The translations under genes and the position numbers were made by a program. The notes beneath the pieces were generated by a model. The model was given only the letters and a program-made list of their open reading frames with translations, had not been told where the DNA came from and did not search any database. A stretch of DNA of 23,684 bases, taken from Bacteroidales bacterium UBA1192. GTDB lineage: Bacteria > Bacteroidota > Bacteroidia > Bacteroidales > Bacteroidaceae. Positions 1-8,673 of the stretch are shown in pieces; within the stretch, counting starts at the first letter, position 1; the number at the start of each line of letters is the position of its first letter. The stretch covers positions 1 through 23,684 of the forward strand of contig DBYG01000069.1 of NCBI GenBank assembly GCA_002310175.1, written 5' to 3'.

Positions 1-56
1 GACAACCAAAATCAGCAAATTACAAACGCAGACTGATTATGTCAGCGCCAACAGAA

Positions 57-111
57 TTTGTAGTGCCTTCGTAGTAGGTTCGTAGTAGTAAGGTAGTAGC
101 AAGGTGGTAGA
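57..111. repeat. 11-bp-period tandem repeat upstream of hisH
   Basis: Four contiguous 11-base units run from 68 to 111: TTCGTAGTAGG, TTCGTAGTAGT, AAGGTAGTAGC and AAGGTGGTAGA. A more degenerate fifth unit (TTTGTAGTGCC) lies at 57-67. The shared core is GTAGTAG. No reading frame continues through the array: all three forward frames hit a stop within the first ~90 bases. The array ends about 32 bases before a -7-like promoter box. Function is unknown. It could be a helically phased protein-binding array or simple slippage-derived sequence. Confidence 0.6.
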
Positions 112-143
112 AAGTAGATGGCTCGTGTAATGGAACAGTTTAT

Positions 144-151
144 TACATTTG
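144..151 (+). promoter_or_regulatory. Putative Bacteroidetes -7 box for the his operon
   Basis: TACATTTG matches the Bacteroidetes -7 consensus TAnnTTTG. It lies 68 bases before the hisH start codon, implying a leader of about 60 bases. No TTTG (-33 element) is visible at the expected distance, so the assignment is tentative. Apart from this box and the 11-bp repeat, I see nothing supportable in bases 1-219. A short frame ending at a stop at 34-36 could be the tail of an upstream gene, but 11 codons are too few to judge. Confidence 0.35.
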
Positions 152-219
152 CCAACCTCCTTATTGCGCTATGCCGGATTCTTAGTAAATTCGCGGTTTG
201 AAACAGATACCCATTCCAA

Positions 220-810
220 ATGAATGTTGCAATAGTAAAGTATAATGCCGGAAACATACGTTCGGTAACAGGTGCGCTGGGCAGGCTTGGCGTCAATCCC
301 ATTCTGACCGATAATGAAGAGCAGTTGCGCTGTGCTGACAAAGTGATTTTTCCGGGTGTAGGCGAAGCAAGCACCACAATGGGGTACCTTCGTGAGCACG
401 GCCTGGACCGGATAATCAAGGATTTGAAACAACCGGTTCTGGGTATTTGCCTTGGCCAGCAGCTTATGTGCAGCCACAGCGAGGAAGGCCGTACCGACTG
501 TCTGGGCATATTTGATGTACCTGTTCTCAAATTCCAGCCGCAGCGCCATGAAGACAAGGTGCCGCACATGGGTTGGAACACCATAGAGACCACGAAGGAC
601 GGACTGTTCAAAGGATTCACAAAACCGGAATACGTATATTTTGTACACAGTTTCTATGTACCGGTTTGTGAGTGGACCGCAGCAAAAACGGAATACATAC
701 TCCCGTTCAGCGCTTCGCTCCAGAAGGACAACTTCTATGCGACTCAGTTCCATCCCGAGAAAAGCGGTGACGCAGGCGAACGGATTCTTAAAAATTTTCT
801 TGACATATAG
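220..810 (+). CDS. hisH: Imidazole glycerol phosphate synthase, glutaminase subunit HisH
   Basis: HisH hydrolyses glutamine and passes ammonia to HisF, together forming IGP and AICAR from PRFAR in histidine synthesis. The 196-residue protein is normal length for the family. It has the class I glutamine amidotransferase features: YNAGN at 8-12, the oxyanion-strand PGVG at 45-48, nucleophile Cys77 in GICLGQQL, and the His178/Glu180 pair in QFHPEKS. The ATG at 220 gives the exact conserved N-terminus. It is the first gene of hisH-hisA-hisF-hisIE; hisA begins 4 bases after the stop. No Shine-Dalgarno is present, as is usual in this phylum. Confidence 0.96.
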   Translation: MNVAIVKYNAGNIRSVTGALGRLGVNPILTDNEEQLRCADKVIFPGVGEASTTMGYLREHGLDRIIKDLKQPVLGICLGQQLMCSHSEEGRTDCLGIFDVPVLKFQPQRHEDKVPHMGWNTIETTKDGLFKGFTKPEYVYFVHSFYVPVCEWTAAKTEYILPFSASLQKDNFYATQFHPEKSGDAGERILKNFLDI

Positions 811-814
811 CATC

Positions 815-1537
815 ATGGAGATTGTTCCTGCAATAGATATAATAGACGGCAAATGCGTAAGACTCACCAAGGGTGACTACAACGTCTGTAAGACCTATAG
901 CGACAATCCGCTGGATATGGCTTTACGCTTTCAGGATGCCGGCATAAGAAGATTACATCTGGTTGATCTGGATGGTGCTCGAAGCAAACATATAGTGAAC
1001 TACCCCACCCTGGAATCAATAGCCGGACACACCAATCTTATTGTAGATTTTGGAGGCGGCATAAAAACCAGAGCTGACTTGGAAACAGCATTGGAAAGCG
1101 GAGCGCAGATGGTAACTATAGGCAGCACCGCCGTAACCCGTCCGGAACTTATGGCCGAATGGATTGATGAGTTTGGACCGGAGCATCTGATACTTGGAGC
1201 CGATGCCCGTGATGGCAAAATATCGGTCAACGGTTGGAAAGAGGACAGCGAGTTGACACTCTGTGACTTTATACGCAATTATATGCAGAAAGGCATAACC
1301 CGGGTTCTCTGCACTGACATCAACCGCGACGGTATGCTGCAAGGCCCGGCCTTAGAACTCTACAAATCCCTGCTCAAGGAGTTTCCAGGCATACATCTGA
1401 TAGCCAGTGGAGGCGTAAGTTCCGTAAAGGACCTGATTGACCTGAAGGAGGCCGGACTGCCGGCATCTATTGTAGGCAAGGCATATTATGAGGGTCATAT
1501 AACCCTTGACCAACTTTCCCGACTCAGCCAAGAATGA
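815..1537 (+). CDS. hisA: ProFAR isomerase HisA
   Basis: HisA is the (beta/alpha)8-barrel isomerase converting ProFAR to PRFAR, the substrate of HisHF. The open frame extends upstream to 641 inside hisH, but the family N-terminus (MEIVPAIDIIDGKCVRL) starts at the ATG at 815, giving 240 residues, the usual size. Catalytic Asp8 is in PAIDI. The second catalytic Asp is in the CTDINRDG segment, and the phosphate-binding motifs FGGGIK and IASGGVSS are present. The start is 4 bases after the hisH stop and the stop is 4 bases before the hisF start, so translation is probably coupled. Confidence 0.96.
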   Translation: MEIVPAIDIIDGKCVRLTKGDYNVCKTYSDNPLDMALRFQDAGIRRLHLVDLDGARSKHIVNYPTLESIAGHTNLIVDFGGGIKTRADLETALESGAQMVTIGSTAVTRPELMAEWIDEFGPEHLILGADARDGKISVNGWKEDSELTLCDFIRNYMQKGITRVLCTDINRDGMLQGPALELYKSLLKEFPGIHLIASGGVSSVKDLIDLKEAGLPASIVGKAYYEGHITLDQLSRLSQE

Positions 1538-1541
1538 CAAT

Positions 1542-2297
1542 ATGTTAGCAAAGAGAATAATACCCTGCCTGGACATACGTGACGGACGTACCGTCAAGGG
1601 CACCAATTTTGTAAACCTACGTGATGCCGGCGACCCTGTAGAACTGGGCAGACTATACAGTCAGCAGGGTGCTGACGAACTTGTATTCCTTGACATAACG
1701 GCATCGTTTGAAGGCAGAAAAACCTTTACAGAACTGGTTGAACGCATAGCTTCAAACATATCCATTCCGTTCACCGTAGGTGGAGGCATTCACGAATTGA
1801 AAGACGTGGAGCGTTTGCTTAAGGCGGGAGCGGATAAAGTATCAGTAAACTCGGCTGCACTCAAGCGTCCGGAACTGATTGATGAAATAGCATTAAACTT
1901 CGGTTCACAGGTATGCGTGGTGGCAATAGACGGCAAGCAGACACCGGATGGATGGCAATGTTTCCTTAATGGAGGCCGCGTACCTACAGACCGCATGCTG
2001 TTTGAATGGGCACATGAAGCCAATGAACGGGGTGCAGGCGAGATACTGTTCACCAGCATGGACCATGACGGCGTTAAACAAGGTTACGCCAATAAAGCAC
2101 TACGCAAGCTTTCCGATGAACTCAGCATACCTGTAATAGCATCAGGAGGTGCCGGCACCAAAGAACATTTCCGAGATGCATTCATTGAGGGTCATGCAGA
2201 TGCAGCACTTGCCGCGAGTGTTTTTCACTTCAATGAGATACCGATTCCCGAATTAAAGCAGTACCTTTGCACCCAGAGTATATCAATTAGATTATAA
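1542..2297 (+). CDS. hisF: Imidazole glycerol phosphate synthase, cyclase subunit HisF
   Basis: HisF is the cyclase barrel that pairs with HisH to make IGP and AICAR. I place the start at the ATG at 1542 rather than an in-frame ATG at 1506 inside hisA, because MLAKRIIPCLDI is the conserved N-terminus. This gives 251 residues, the standard length. Catalytic Asp11 (PCLDI) and Asp130 (VVAIDGK) fall at exactly the canonical numbers. Phosphate-binding loops VGGGI and ASGGAG are present. hisIE follows after 10 bases. Confidence 0.96.
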   Translation: MLAKRIIPCLDIRDGRTVKGTNFVNLRDAGDPVELGRLYSQQGADELVFLDITASFEGRKTFTELVERIASNISIPFTVGGGIHELKDVERLLKAGADKVSVNSAALKRPELIDEIALNFGSQVCVVAIDGKQTPDGWQCFLNGGRVPTDRMLFEWAHEANERGAGEILFTSMDHDGVKQGYANKALRKLSDELSIPVIASGGAGTKEHFRDAFIEGHADAALAASVFHFNEIPIPELKQYLCTQSISIRL

Positions 2298-2307
2298 TTA
2301 TACGTAT

Positions 2308-2904
2308 ATGCAGATTGATTTCGAGAAAAACAAAGGTCTGGTACCTGCCATAATACAGGACAATGTAACATCCAAAGTCCTGATGATGGGCTATATGAAC
2401 AAAGACGCTTTTGAGAAGACTGTCAGTTCAAAGTTGGTGACTTTCTGGAGCCGTTCCAGACAATGTCTGTGGACAAAGGGGGAGACAAGCGGGAACTACC
2501 TTCACGTTAAGGAGATTCTTATTGACTGCGATAGTGACACACTCCTTATCAAAGCTCATCCTGATGGACCCGTATGCCATACTGGCAAAGATACATGCTG
2601 GGGTGAGAACAATCAGGCGGATCTTAACTTCATTTCATTTCTTCAGGATTTCATTTCCCGCCGCCATGAGGAAATGCCTGAAGGCTCGTACACCACCTCA
2701 TTATTCAAAAGTGGAGTAAACCGCATGGCCCAGAAAGTGGGTGAGGAAGCAGTAGAAACTGTCATAGAGGCCACCAACGGTACTGACGACCGGCTCATTT
2801 ACGAGGCATCAGACCTGATTTATCACCTCATAGTGCTTCTGACCTCCAAGGGTCATCGGATTGAAGAACTGGCGACCGAACTCAGGAAACGACACAAGGA
2901 ATAA
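2308..2904 (+). CDS. hisIE: Bifunctional phosphoribosyl-AMP cyclohydrolase / phosphoribosyl-ATP pyrophosphatase HisIE
   Basis: This fused enzyme performs the second and third steps of histidine synthesis. Residues ~1-105 are the HisI cyclohydrolase domain, with metal-ligand motifs DCDSDT and the Cys pair in VCHTGKDTCW. Residues ~110-198 are the HisE pyrophosphohydrolase domain, with the helical motif VGEEAVETVIEA. At 198 residues it has the usual fusion length. It is the fourth and last his gene here. hisG, hisD, hisC and hisB are not in the window. The FtsE-like gene begins 14 bases downstream, so the transcript may continue. Confidence 0.95.
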   Translation: MQIDFEKNKGLVPAIIQDNVTSKVLMMGYMNKDAFEKTVSSKLVTFWSRSRQCLWTKGETSGNYLHVKEILIDCDSDTLLIKAHPDGPVCHTGKDTCWGENNQADLNFISFLQDFISRRHEEMPEGSYTTSLFKSGVNRMAQKVGEEAVETVIEATNGTDDRLIYEASDLIYHLIVLLTSKGHRIEELATELRKRHKE

Positions 2905-2918
2905 AGCCTTTAGCAATA

Positions 2919-3695
2919 ATGGACATCATAGATTACCATAATGTTGAAATACGTCAGGGAGACATGTTTGTCCTCGGTGATATTTCTTTCACTGTTCAGG
3001 AGGGTGATTTCGTATATCTGATCGGGAAGGTTGGGTCTGGCAAGAGCAGTCTTCTCAAGACAATCTATGCTGAGCTCGAGGCTGTTTGCCCAATGCCGGA
3101 CAGTCATGCATTTGTCCTGAATACAAGTCTGCAAAACCTTAAGAAGAGAAATATACCCAAGTTGCGCCGTCAGATGGGGATAGTATTTCAGGATTTTCAG
3201 CTACTCACTGACAGGAATGTGTTCGACAATCTCAGTTTTGTACTGAAATCAACTGGTTGGAAAGACAAGAAACTGATTCACCAGAAGATATTCCAAGTAC
3301 TGGACATGGTCGGCATGGAAACAAAAGGATACAAGATGCCACACGAACTCTCCGGTGGAGAACAGCAACGAATATGTATCGCACGTGCTCTTCTGAATGA
3401 TCCGAAGCTTATACTGGCGGATGAGCCCACAGGCAACCTTGACCCTGATACCGGCCGCCAAATAATGGAAATACTTCGGAAAGTAGGTGATAAAGGAACC
3501 ACCGTTGTGATGATTACCCATAATCTCCAATGGGTGCATGATTTTCCAGGAAGGATATTTCAGTGTGTAGGCAGGCGCCTTATTGTTGATGCCATACTCC
3601 CTGACGGAATTTCCGAAACCGGCGAACAAGACGAAACAAGCCTCACGGAAGAGTCTGTCCGCATAACTGAAAACAACAATACAATCATAGCATAA
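2919..3695 (+). CDS. ftsE: FtsE-like ABC transporter ATP-binding protein
   Basis: This cytoplasmic ABC ATPase is most like FtsE, which with membrane partner FtsX controls septal peptidoglycan hydrolysis. Visible motifs are Walker A GKVGSGKS (36-43), Q-loop Gln91 (FQDFQLL), signature LSGGEQQR (144-151), Walker B LILADEPTGNLD (from 164) and H-loop His201. The 258 residues exceed the usual ~220-230 because of a polar, acidic tail of about 30 residues. No FtsX-type permease is adjacent: the only FtsX-fold protein here is a LolC/E-like permease 12 kb away on the other strand. The FtsE assignment rests on overall likeness; a LolD/MacB-type ATPase is the alternative. It sits between hisIE and lysC with short gaps. 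Confidence 0.8.
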   Translation: MDIIDYHNVEIRQGDMFVLGDISFTVQEGDFVYLIGKVGSGKSSLLKTIYAELEAVCPMPDSHAFVLNTSLQNLKKRNIPKLRRQMGIVFQDFQLLTDRNVFDNLSFVLKSTGWKDKKLIHQKIFQVLDMVGMETKGYKMPHELSGGEQQRICIARALLNDPKLILADEPTGNLDPDTGRQIMEILRKVGDKGTTVVMITHNLQWVHDFPGRIFQCVGRRLIVDAILPDGISETGEQDETSLTEESVRITENNNTIIA

Positions 3696-3716
3696 CCCGA
3701 AAAACAGCATTATAAC

Positions 3717-5039
3717 ATGAAAGTTTTGAAATTTGGAGGAACATCGGTAGGTTCCCCGCAAAGGATGAAGGATGTCTGCCGCCTGATAACCGCTGACAAT
3801 CAGAGAAAACTCGTCGTTCTGTCTGCCATGTCAGGTACAACGAACTCACTTGTAGAAATAGCCCAATACCTTTACGGAGGCAACAAAGCTGGTGCAGACG
3901 ATGTGATAAATCGCTTGCGCGCCAAGTATTACGCCCATGTTCCTGATTTGCTTTCCAGGAAAGAGAATCAGGATGATGTACAAAAATTTCTTGAAGACAA
4001 GTTTTCATACCTGCAGTCATTCTCCAAAGATAACTTTACGGAGAAAGAAGAGAAAATCATACTGGCACAAGGCGAGTTGATTTCGACCTACATGGTTACC
4101 TGTTATCTCAAAGAGCAGGGTGTCAAGGCAACTCTCCTGCCTGCCCTGGACTTCATGAAGACCGATGCTGATGCAGAGCCTGACATGAACTTCATTACTG
4201 AACACGCCGCAAAAGCCCTTGAGTCTGTCCCCGACATGCAGATATTCATAACACAAGGCTTCATTTGCCGGAACGCACAGAATGACATTGACAACCTGCA
4301 ACGTGGTGGCAGTGACTATACTGCATCCATTCTTGGTGCTGCCATAAAGGCGGATGAGATCCAGATATGGACTGACATAGACGGTATGCATAATAACGAC
4401 CCGCGTGTTGTTGATAACACCCAACCGGTACGCCATCTTCATTTTGAGGAGGCAGCTGAACTTGCATATTTCGGAGCCAAGATACTCCACCCCACCTGCA
4501 TTCAGCCTGCTAAGGCTGCCAACATACCTGTACGGTTGCTCAACACTATGGAGCCCAATGCTCCCGGCACACTTATTGACAACCATTCCGAACCTGGCCG
4601 TATAGCAGCTGTGGCGGCCAAGGAGAACATCACAGCAATTAAAATCAAATCCAGTCGTATGCTTCTGGCTCACGGCTTTCTAAAAAAAATTTTCGAAGTA
4701 TTTGAGTCTTACCGCACATCGATTGACATGATCTGCACATCAGAGGTGGGAGTTTCCATGTCTGTAGACAACACGAAACACCTGGAGGACATAGTAGCCG
4801 AACTAAAGAAATACGGTACTGTGACCGTTGACAAGGACATGTGCATTATCTGCGTGGTAGGCGATATGGTTTGGGAGAATCTGGGATTTGAATCACGTGC
4901 GCTGGATGCTTTGGCTGACATTCCCGTGCGAATGATATCATACGGTGGAAGCAATTACAACATTTCATTCCTGGTTAAAGGAACAGACAAGAAGGCTGCC
5001 CTCCAGCACCTCAGTAATGTACTCTTCAACAACAAGTAA
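3717..5039 (+). CDS. lysC: Aspartokinase (aspartate kinase), monofunctional with ACT domains
   Basis: It phosphorylates aspartate, the entry step to lysine/diaminopimelate, threonine and methionine synthesis. The amino-acid kinase domain starts with KFGGTSVGS (from residue 5) and includes GFICRNAQNDIDNLQRGGSD and IWTDIDGMHNNDPR. The C-terminal ~140 residues are ACT-type regulatory sequence, with SSRMLLAHGFLKKIFEVF and the second ACT segment near VRMISYGGSNYNISFLV. At 440 residues it is a monofunctional enzyme of the AK-III/LysC type, with no fused homoserine dehydrogenase. Allosteric control by lysine is known for the family, not shown here. The stop is 2 bases before lysA, indicating a lysine/DAP pair. 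Confidence 0.93.
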   Translation: MKVLKFGGTSVGSPQRMKDVCRLITADNQRKLVVLSAMSGTTNSLVEIAQYLYGGNKAGADDVINRLRAKYYAHVPDLLSRKENQDDVQKFLEDKFSYLQSFSKDNFTEKEEKIILAQGELISTYMVTCYLKEQGVKATLLPALDFMKTDADAEPDMNFITEHAAKALESVPDMQIFITQGFICRNAQNDIDNLQRGGSDYTASILGAAIKADEIQIWTDIDGMHNNDPRVVDNTQPVRHLHFEEAAELAYFGAKILHPTCIQPAKAANIPVRLLNTMEPNAPGTLIDNHSEPGRIAAVAAKENITAIKIKSSRMLLAHGFLKKIFEVFESYRTSIDMICTSEVGVSMSVDNTKHLEDIVAELKKYGTVTVDKDMCIICVVGDMVWENLGFESRALDALADIPVRMISYGGSNYNISFLVKGTDKKAALQHLSNVLFNNK

Positions 5040-5041
5040 GT

Positions 5042-6160
5042 ATGCGAACGCCATTCTACCAGTATAATCTGGAGATATTGGAGGACACTCTGAAGGAAAT
5101 AAAGGAGTGGACTGCCACCAATCCTGACTGGCATGTTCATTATGCTATCAAGGCGAATGCAAACCCTTTGCTGCTAAAACGTATCAATGAATACGGCTTA
5201 GGAATAGACTGTGTGAGCGGTGGTGAAATACAAGCTGCACTGGACAATGGATTCCCTGCATCATCAATAGTTTTTGCAGGTGTAGGCAAGGCTGACTGGG
5301 AAATTGATCTGGCCCTTAGGTCAGGAATCCTTTGTTTCAACGTGGAATCCGAGGCTGAACTGGATGTCATAGCCGAGCGTTGCATGATTTTGGGAAAAAC
5401 CGCACACATAGCATTGCGGGTAAATCCCGATGTTGACGCGCACACTCACGCAAACATAACCACTGGTAAGGCTGAAAACAAGTTCGGAATAGAAATTCCC
5501 ATGTTGCTGCCCATAATACGCAAGGCGCAGCAAAATCCTTTATTCGAGTTTGAGGGACTGCATTTCCACATAGGTTCACAGATCATGGACATGGAACCGT
5601 TCCGCCTGCTATGCCGCAAGGTCAACGAGCTCCAGAATATGCTCGAAACAAATGGAATCAAGCTGAATAGCATAAACGTAGGCGGCGGACTGGGGGTAGA
5701 CTATGAGAACCCTGAACTAAATCCCGTGCCTGACTTCAAACAATATTTCAGTATCTTTCGTGACGAGCTCAAATTGCGCTCCGGCCAGCAGCTTCATTTT
5801 GAACTGGGTCGTGCCATTGTGGCTCAGTGTGGTCGTCTTGTCACAAAAGTTCTTTACGTAAAACAAGGGACAATCAAAAAATTCGCCATAGTTGATGCCG
5901 GGTTTACTGAACTTATCCGTCCCGCCCTTTACGGTGCACATCACAAGATAGTGAACATAAGCTCTAACGGCCCGCTCCAAAGATATGATGTGGTTGGCCC
6001 CATCTGCGAATCTTCGGACATATTCGGTAAGGATGAGATGCTTCCTGAAGTTCACCGCGGTGACTTTATGGCTCTCATGACAGCCGGGGCATACGGTGAA
6101 ACCATGTCATCCGGTTACAATTGCCGTCCACTCCCTCCCTCCGAGGCAGGAAAATTCTGA
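5042..6160 (+). CDS. lysA: Diaminopimelate decarboxylase
   Basis: A PLP-dependent fold-III enzyme that decarboxylates meso-diaminopimelate to lysine. Lys37 in HYAIKANANP is the PLP Schiff-base lysine. HIGSQI, the glycine-rich GGGLGVDY, ELGR, catalytic CESSD and the C-terminal MTAGAYGETMSSGYN are all present in order. The 372 residues are somewhat shorter than many LysA proteins (~385-420), because it begins directly at RTPFYQYN with no N-terminal extension. The ATG at 5042 is the first ATG of the frame, so an alternative upstream start overlapping lysC cannot be excluded. The 2-base gap to lysC suggests translational coupling. Confidence 0.94.
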   Translation: MRTPFYQYNLEILEDTLKEIKEWTATNPDWHVHYAIKANANPLLLKRINEYGLGIDCVSGGEIQAALDNGFPASSIVFAGVGKADWEIDLALRSGILCFNVESEAELDVIAERCMILGKTAHIALRVNPDVDAHTHANITTGKAENKFGIEIPMLLPIIRKAQQNPLFEFEGLHFHIGSQIMDMEPFRLLCRKVNELQNMLETNGIKLNSINVGGGLGVDYENPELNPVPDFKQYFSIFRDELKLRSGQQLHFELGRAIVAQCGRLVTKVLYVKQGTIKKFAIVDAGFTELIRPALYGAHHKIVNISSNGPLQRYDVVGPICESSDIFGKDEMLPEVHRGDFMALMTAGAYGETMSSGYNCRPLPPSEAGKF

Positions 6161-6177
6161 TTTAAATCCGCACAGAC

Positions 6178-7587
6178 ATGGAGATATTGGTTTACCTGAC
6201 ATGTGCCCTTATAGGAATATTCATAGGCTATCTGATTGGTAGGAACCGGAAAAGAGAGCATGAACTTGACGCTCAAGTCAAGGTGCTTGAATCACGCATT
6301 GCAAGCCTGAACGAACAGGCTGCCCGAGACAAAGAAGATTGGGAATCCCGCACTTCAAGGTCCAGGCTTGAATGGCAGGAACACATGCAAGAACTACTTG
6401 ATGCCCGCCAGAAAGCATGCGATGATATGATATCCGCTCAAGAGAAACGCCATGAGGAGGCATTCTCCGCTCAGCAGGCAAAGTTTGACGAAACAATCGC
6501 CAAAGTCACAGCCCAGATGAAATCAGCCACCGAAGATATGCTCAAACGCCGTCAGGAGGAATTCGCCATGTCAAGCAATACCAGTCTTGGGCAGATAGTC
6601 AATCCTCTGAAAGAAACCATTGACAGCATGAAAGAGGCCATGAAGGAGAACACGATAAAACAGACATCCATAAGCAGTGAAATCAAGATCCAGGCGGAAA
6701 ACATGATGCGACAGAGTGCCGCGGCCAAGGAAAGCGCTGACGAACTTACACGAGTGTTCCGTCATGCCGGTCGCGTGCAGGGAAACTGGGGCGAAATAAT
6801 ACTTGATGAACTGCTTGAGTCCCAGGGACTGACCAAAGGGGTTCATTATGATCTCCAATCATCCATACGTGATTCAGCCGGAGATTTGGTGCGTACTGAC
6901 GAAGAACGGAGTATGCGTCCTGATGTTATTCTTCATCTTGATCAGAAACGGGATGTGATAATAGACTCCAAGGTATCACTCACAGCTTTTATGGATTATG
7001 TGAACGCTGATGATGAAGAGACACGCATCAAATACCTTAAAGCTCATATTGAAAGTATTCAGAAACATATCAAGGAACTGTCCTGCAAGGATTACTCATC
7101 GTATGTCAGACCCCCAAAGGTCCGCATGGACTACGTAATCATGTTTGTTCCTAACACAGGTGCACTTTGGACAGCCGTCAATGCCCAACCGGACCTATGG
7201 AGAAATGCCATGGACAGGAATGTTTATATTGCCGATGAGCAGACACTTTTTGCCGCTTTGCGGATAATAAGCATGACATGGACTCAGATAGCACAAGCCC
7301 AAAATCACGAGAAAGTCTATGAACTGGCCAATGAGATGATGGATCGTGTGGGACAATTCATGGACCGCTACAAAGCAATAGGTAAGTCTCTTGAGAATGC
7401 AAGCAAAGCATACGAGGCGGCTGACAAGAAACTCCAGCCCAGTGGACAAAGTATAATACAGACCTGCGTAAAACTACAAAAACTTGGTGCCAGGCAAAGT
7501 GCCCGCAACCCTATTCCGTTGTTGGAGGATTCCCCTTCGACGGATGATGGGTTTGAAAAAAACGAGTCTGTATCAGATGACAACTAA
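6178..7587 (+). CDS. rmuC: RmuC family DNA recombination protein
   Basis: RmuC proteins are membrane-anchored, nuclease-fold proteins that limit DNA inversions at inverted repeats; their biochemical role is poorly defined. Residues 3-21 form one membrane segment followed by GRNRKR. A long charged coiled coil runs from ~25 to ~170, and the RmuC domain spans ~190-440, with VQGNWGE, the RPDVILHL and VIIDSKVSL strands, and FVPNTGALWTAV. The 469-residue length fits the family. It lies 17 bases after lysA and 14 bases before a secreted protein gene. Confidence 0.93.
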   Translation: MEILVYLTCALIGIFIGYLIGRNRKREHELDAQVKVLESRIASLNEQAARDKEDWESRTSRSRLEWQEHMQELLDARQKACDDMISAQEKRHEEAFSAQQAKFDETIAKVTAQMKSATEDMLKRRQEEFAMSSNTSLGQIVNPLKETIDSMKEAMKENTIKQTSISSEIKIQAENMMRQSAAAKESADELTRVFRHAGRVQGNWGEIILDELLESQGLTKGVHYDLQSSIRDSAGDLVRTDEERSMRPDVILHLDQKRDVIIDSKVSLTAFMDYVNADDEETRIKYLKAHIESIQKHIKELSCKDYSSYVRPPKVRMDYVIMFVPNTGALWTAVNAQPDLWRNAMDRNVYIADEQTLFAALRIISMTWTQIAQAQNHEKVYELANEMMDRVGQFMDRYKAIGKSLENASKAYEAADKKLQPSGQSIIQTCVKLQKLGARQSARNPIPLLEDSPSTDDGFEKNESVSDDN

Positions 7588-7601
7588 AACTGATTAGCAC
7601 A

Positions 7602-8648
7602 ATGATGAGAAATACTGTTCTGATGTTGGTTATTCTGCTGTTACCCATAACGGCAGCATTCGGAAAAAAGAATGAAAAACAAAACATTATGGTGTGGGGA
7701 GTGGTCCAGACAGCCCAAGACGGGAAAGACTATCTGACCATGTACAAGAACTGTCCGGCCGAAGTTACCGCCCAGTTCCATTTTCTGTACAAGGACAACA
7801 CAAAATCTGTAATGTATGAAATAATCATGTCTGATACAGTTGCCGAGGTCTTGGATCCTGTGCCTGTTGAGAAACCGGTCAAGGAGGTGGTAATTGACAA
7901 CATCATTTACAGCACTCTTGATAACGATGGCAAAATATACAAGACAAGAGATCCGAACGATCCGATGCTCGCCATGCTATTGGTTGATTTGTTCGATATC
8001 TATCACGACATATTCTGGTTTGACGCAATGCACAGAGCACATTACTACAAAAACCGCAAATATGACAATTGGAATCCCAACAATAACGGACGTTATAAAA
8101 AAAAACAAACCAAATCGCCGGAACTGGATCTGGATAAAATAGATGATTCCGCACTGTTGATAGGAGTAGCGGCAGTAGCGGCAGCATCGGCCGGAATGAT
8201 ATGGGCTGTGGCTGATAATTGGGATAAGCCGGATGACAGATTCCCTTATTATTCTGTTTCACCGCAAGTCCAGTATTATTTCCGTACAAATAACGTGCGT
8301 GATGTCATCCAGTTCAAATACAGATTCGGTAATTACGGCGGTTTCTCACTTATGGGCGACCTTGGATATTGCTCTGGCTCCCTTAACCATCCATATCTAT
8401 TTAACAAGCGCTTCACATGGAGCCTTGGGGCAGGTCTCGATTTGGGAGCATTCTCTCTCTCTTTTCATTTTAAACCGTCAACATCCGATTATAATATGGA
8501 GAATTTCCTGAATTGTCAGTTGGGATATGACATTTACGTGACCAATGGCCTGGCCATAGACCTAAGGACAGGGATAGGTCTATTTGAGCATAACAATGAC
8601 TATTATGCAGATTATCCACTCTCTGTTGGCCTGCTCTGGAAATTCTGA
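7602..8648 (+). CDS. Unrecognised secreted protein with probable C-terminal outer-membrane beta-barrel
   Basis: I do not recognise this family. Residues 1-20 form a signal peptide ending TAAFG, with no lipobox Cys. A soluble region (21-180) includes a basic, Asn/Lys/Tyr-rich stretch at ~149-172. A hydrophobic, Ala-rich segment (184-205) could be a membrane helix. Residues ~216-348 show alternating aromatic/polar strands typical of a small beta-barrel, and the protein ends in Phe348 (LLWKF), the usual BAM recognition pattern. A helix plus a barrel in one chain is unusual. Alternative start: the second Met at 7605. It follows rmuC closely; a new promoter box follows it, so it probably ends the upstream transcription unit. 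Confidence 0.75.
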   Translation: MMRNTVLMLVILLLPITAAFGKKNEKQNIMVWGVVQTAQDGKDYLTMYKNCPAEVTAQFHFLYKDNTKSVMYEIIMSDTVAEVLDPVPVEKPVKEVVIDNIIYSTLDNDGKIYKTRDPNDPMLAMLLVDLFDIYHDIFWFDAMHRAHYYKNRKYDNWNPNNNGRYKKKQTKSPELDLDKIDDSALLIGVAAVAAASAGMIWAVADNWDKPDDRFPYYSVSPQVQYYFRTNNVRDVIQFKYRFGNYGGFSLMGDLGYCSGSLNHPYLFNKRFTWSLGAGLDLGAFSLSFHFKPSTSDYNMENFLNCQLGYDIYVTNGLAIDLRTGIGLFEHNNDYYADYPLSVGLLWKF

Positions 8649-8673
8649 GTGAGATAACATAAGATTTTTATAT

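Noticed and set aside
641..814. Upstream extension of the hisA frame into hisH
   Set aside because: The extra 58 residues are the shifted reading of hisH; the conserved HisA N-terminus begins at ATG 815.
169..870. 233-codon open frame on the minus strand opposite hisH
   Set aside because: It lies entirely antisense to a highly conserved enzyme gene and its translation shows no recognisable motif.
4017..4673. 218-codon minus-strand frame opposite lysC
   Set aside because: Antisense shadow of the aspartokinase gene: no motif, no promoter box, no neighbouring minus-strand genes.
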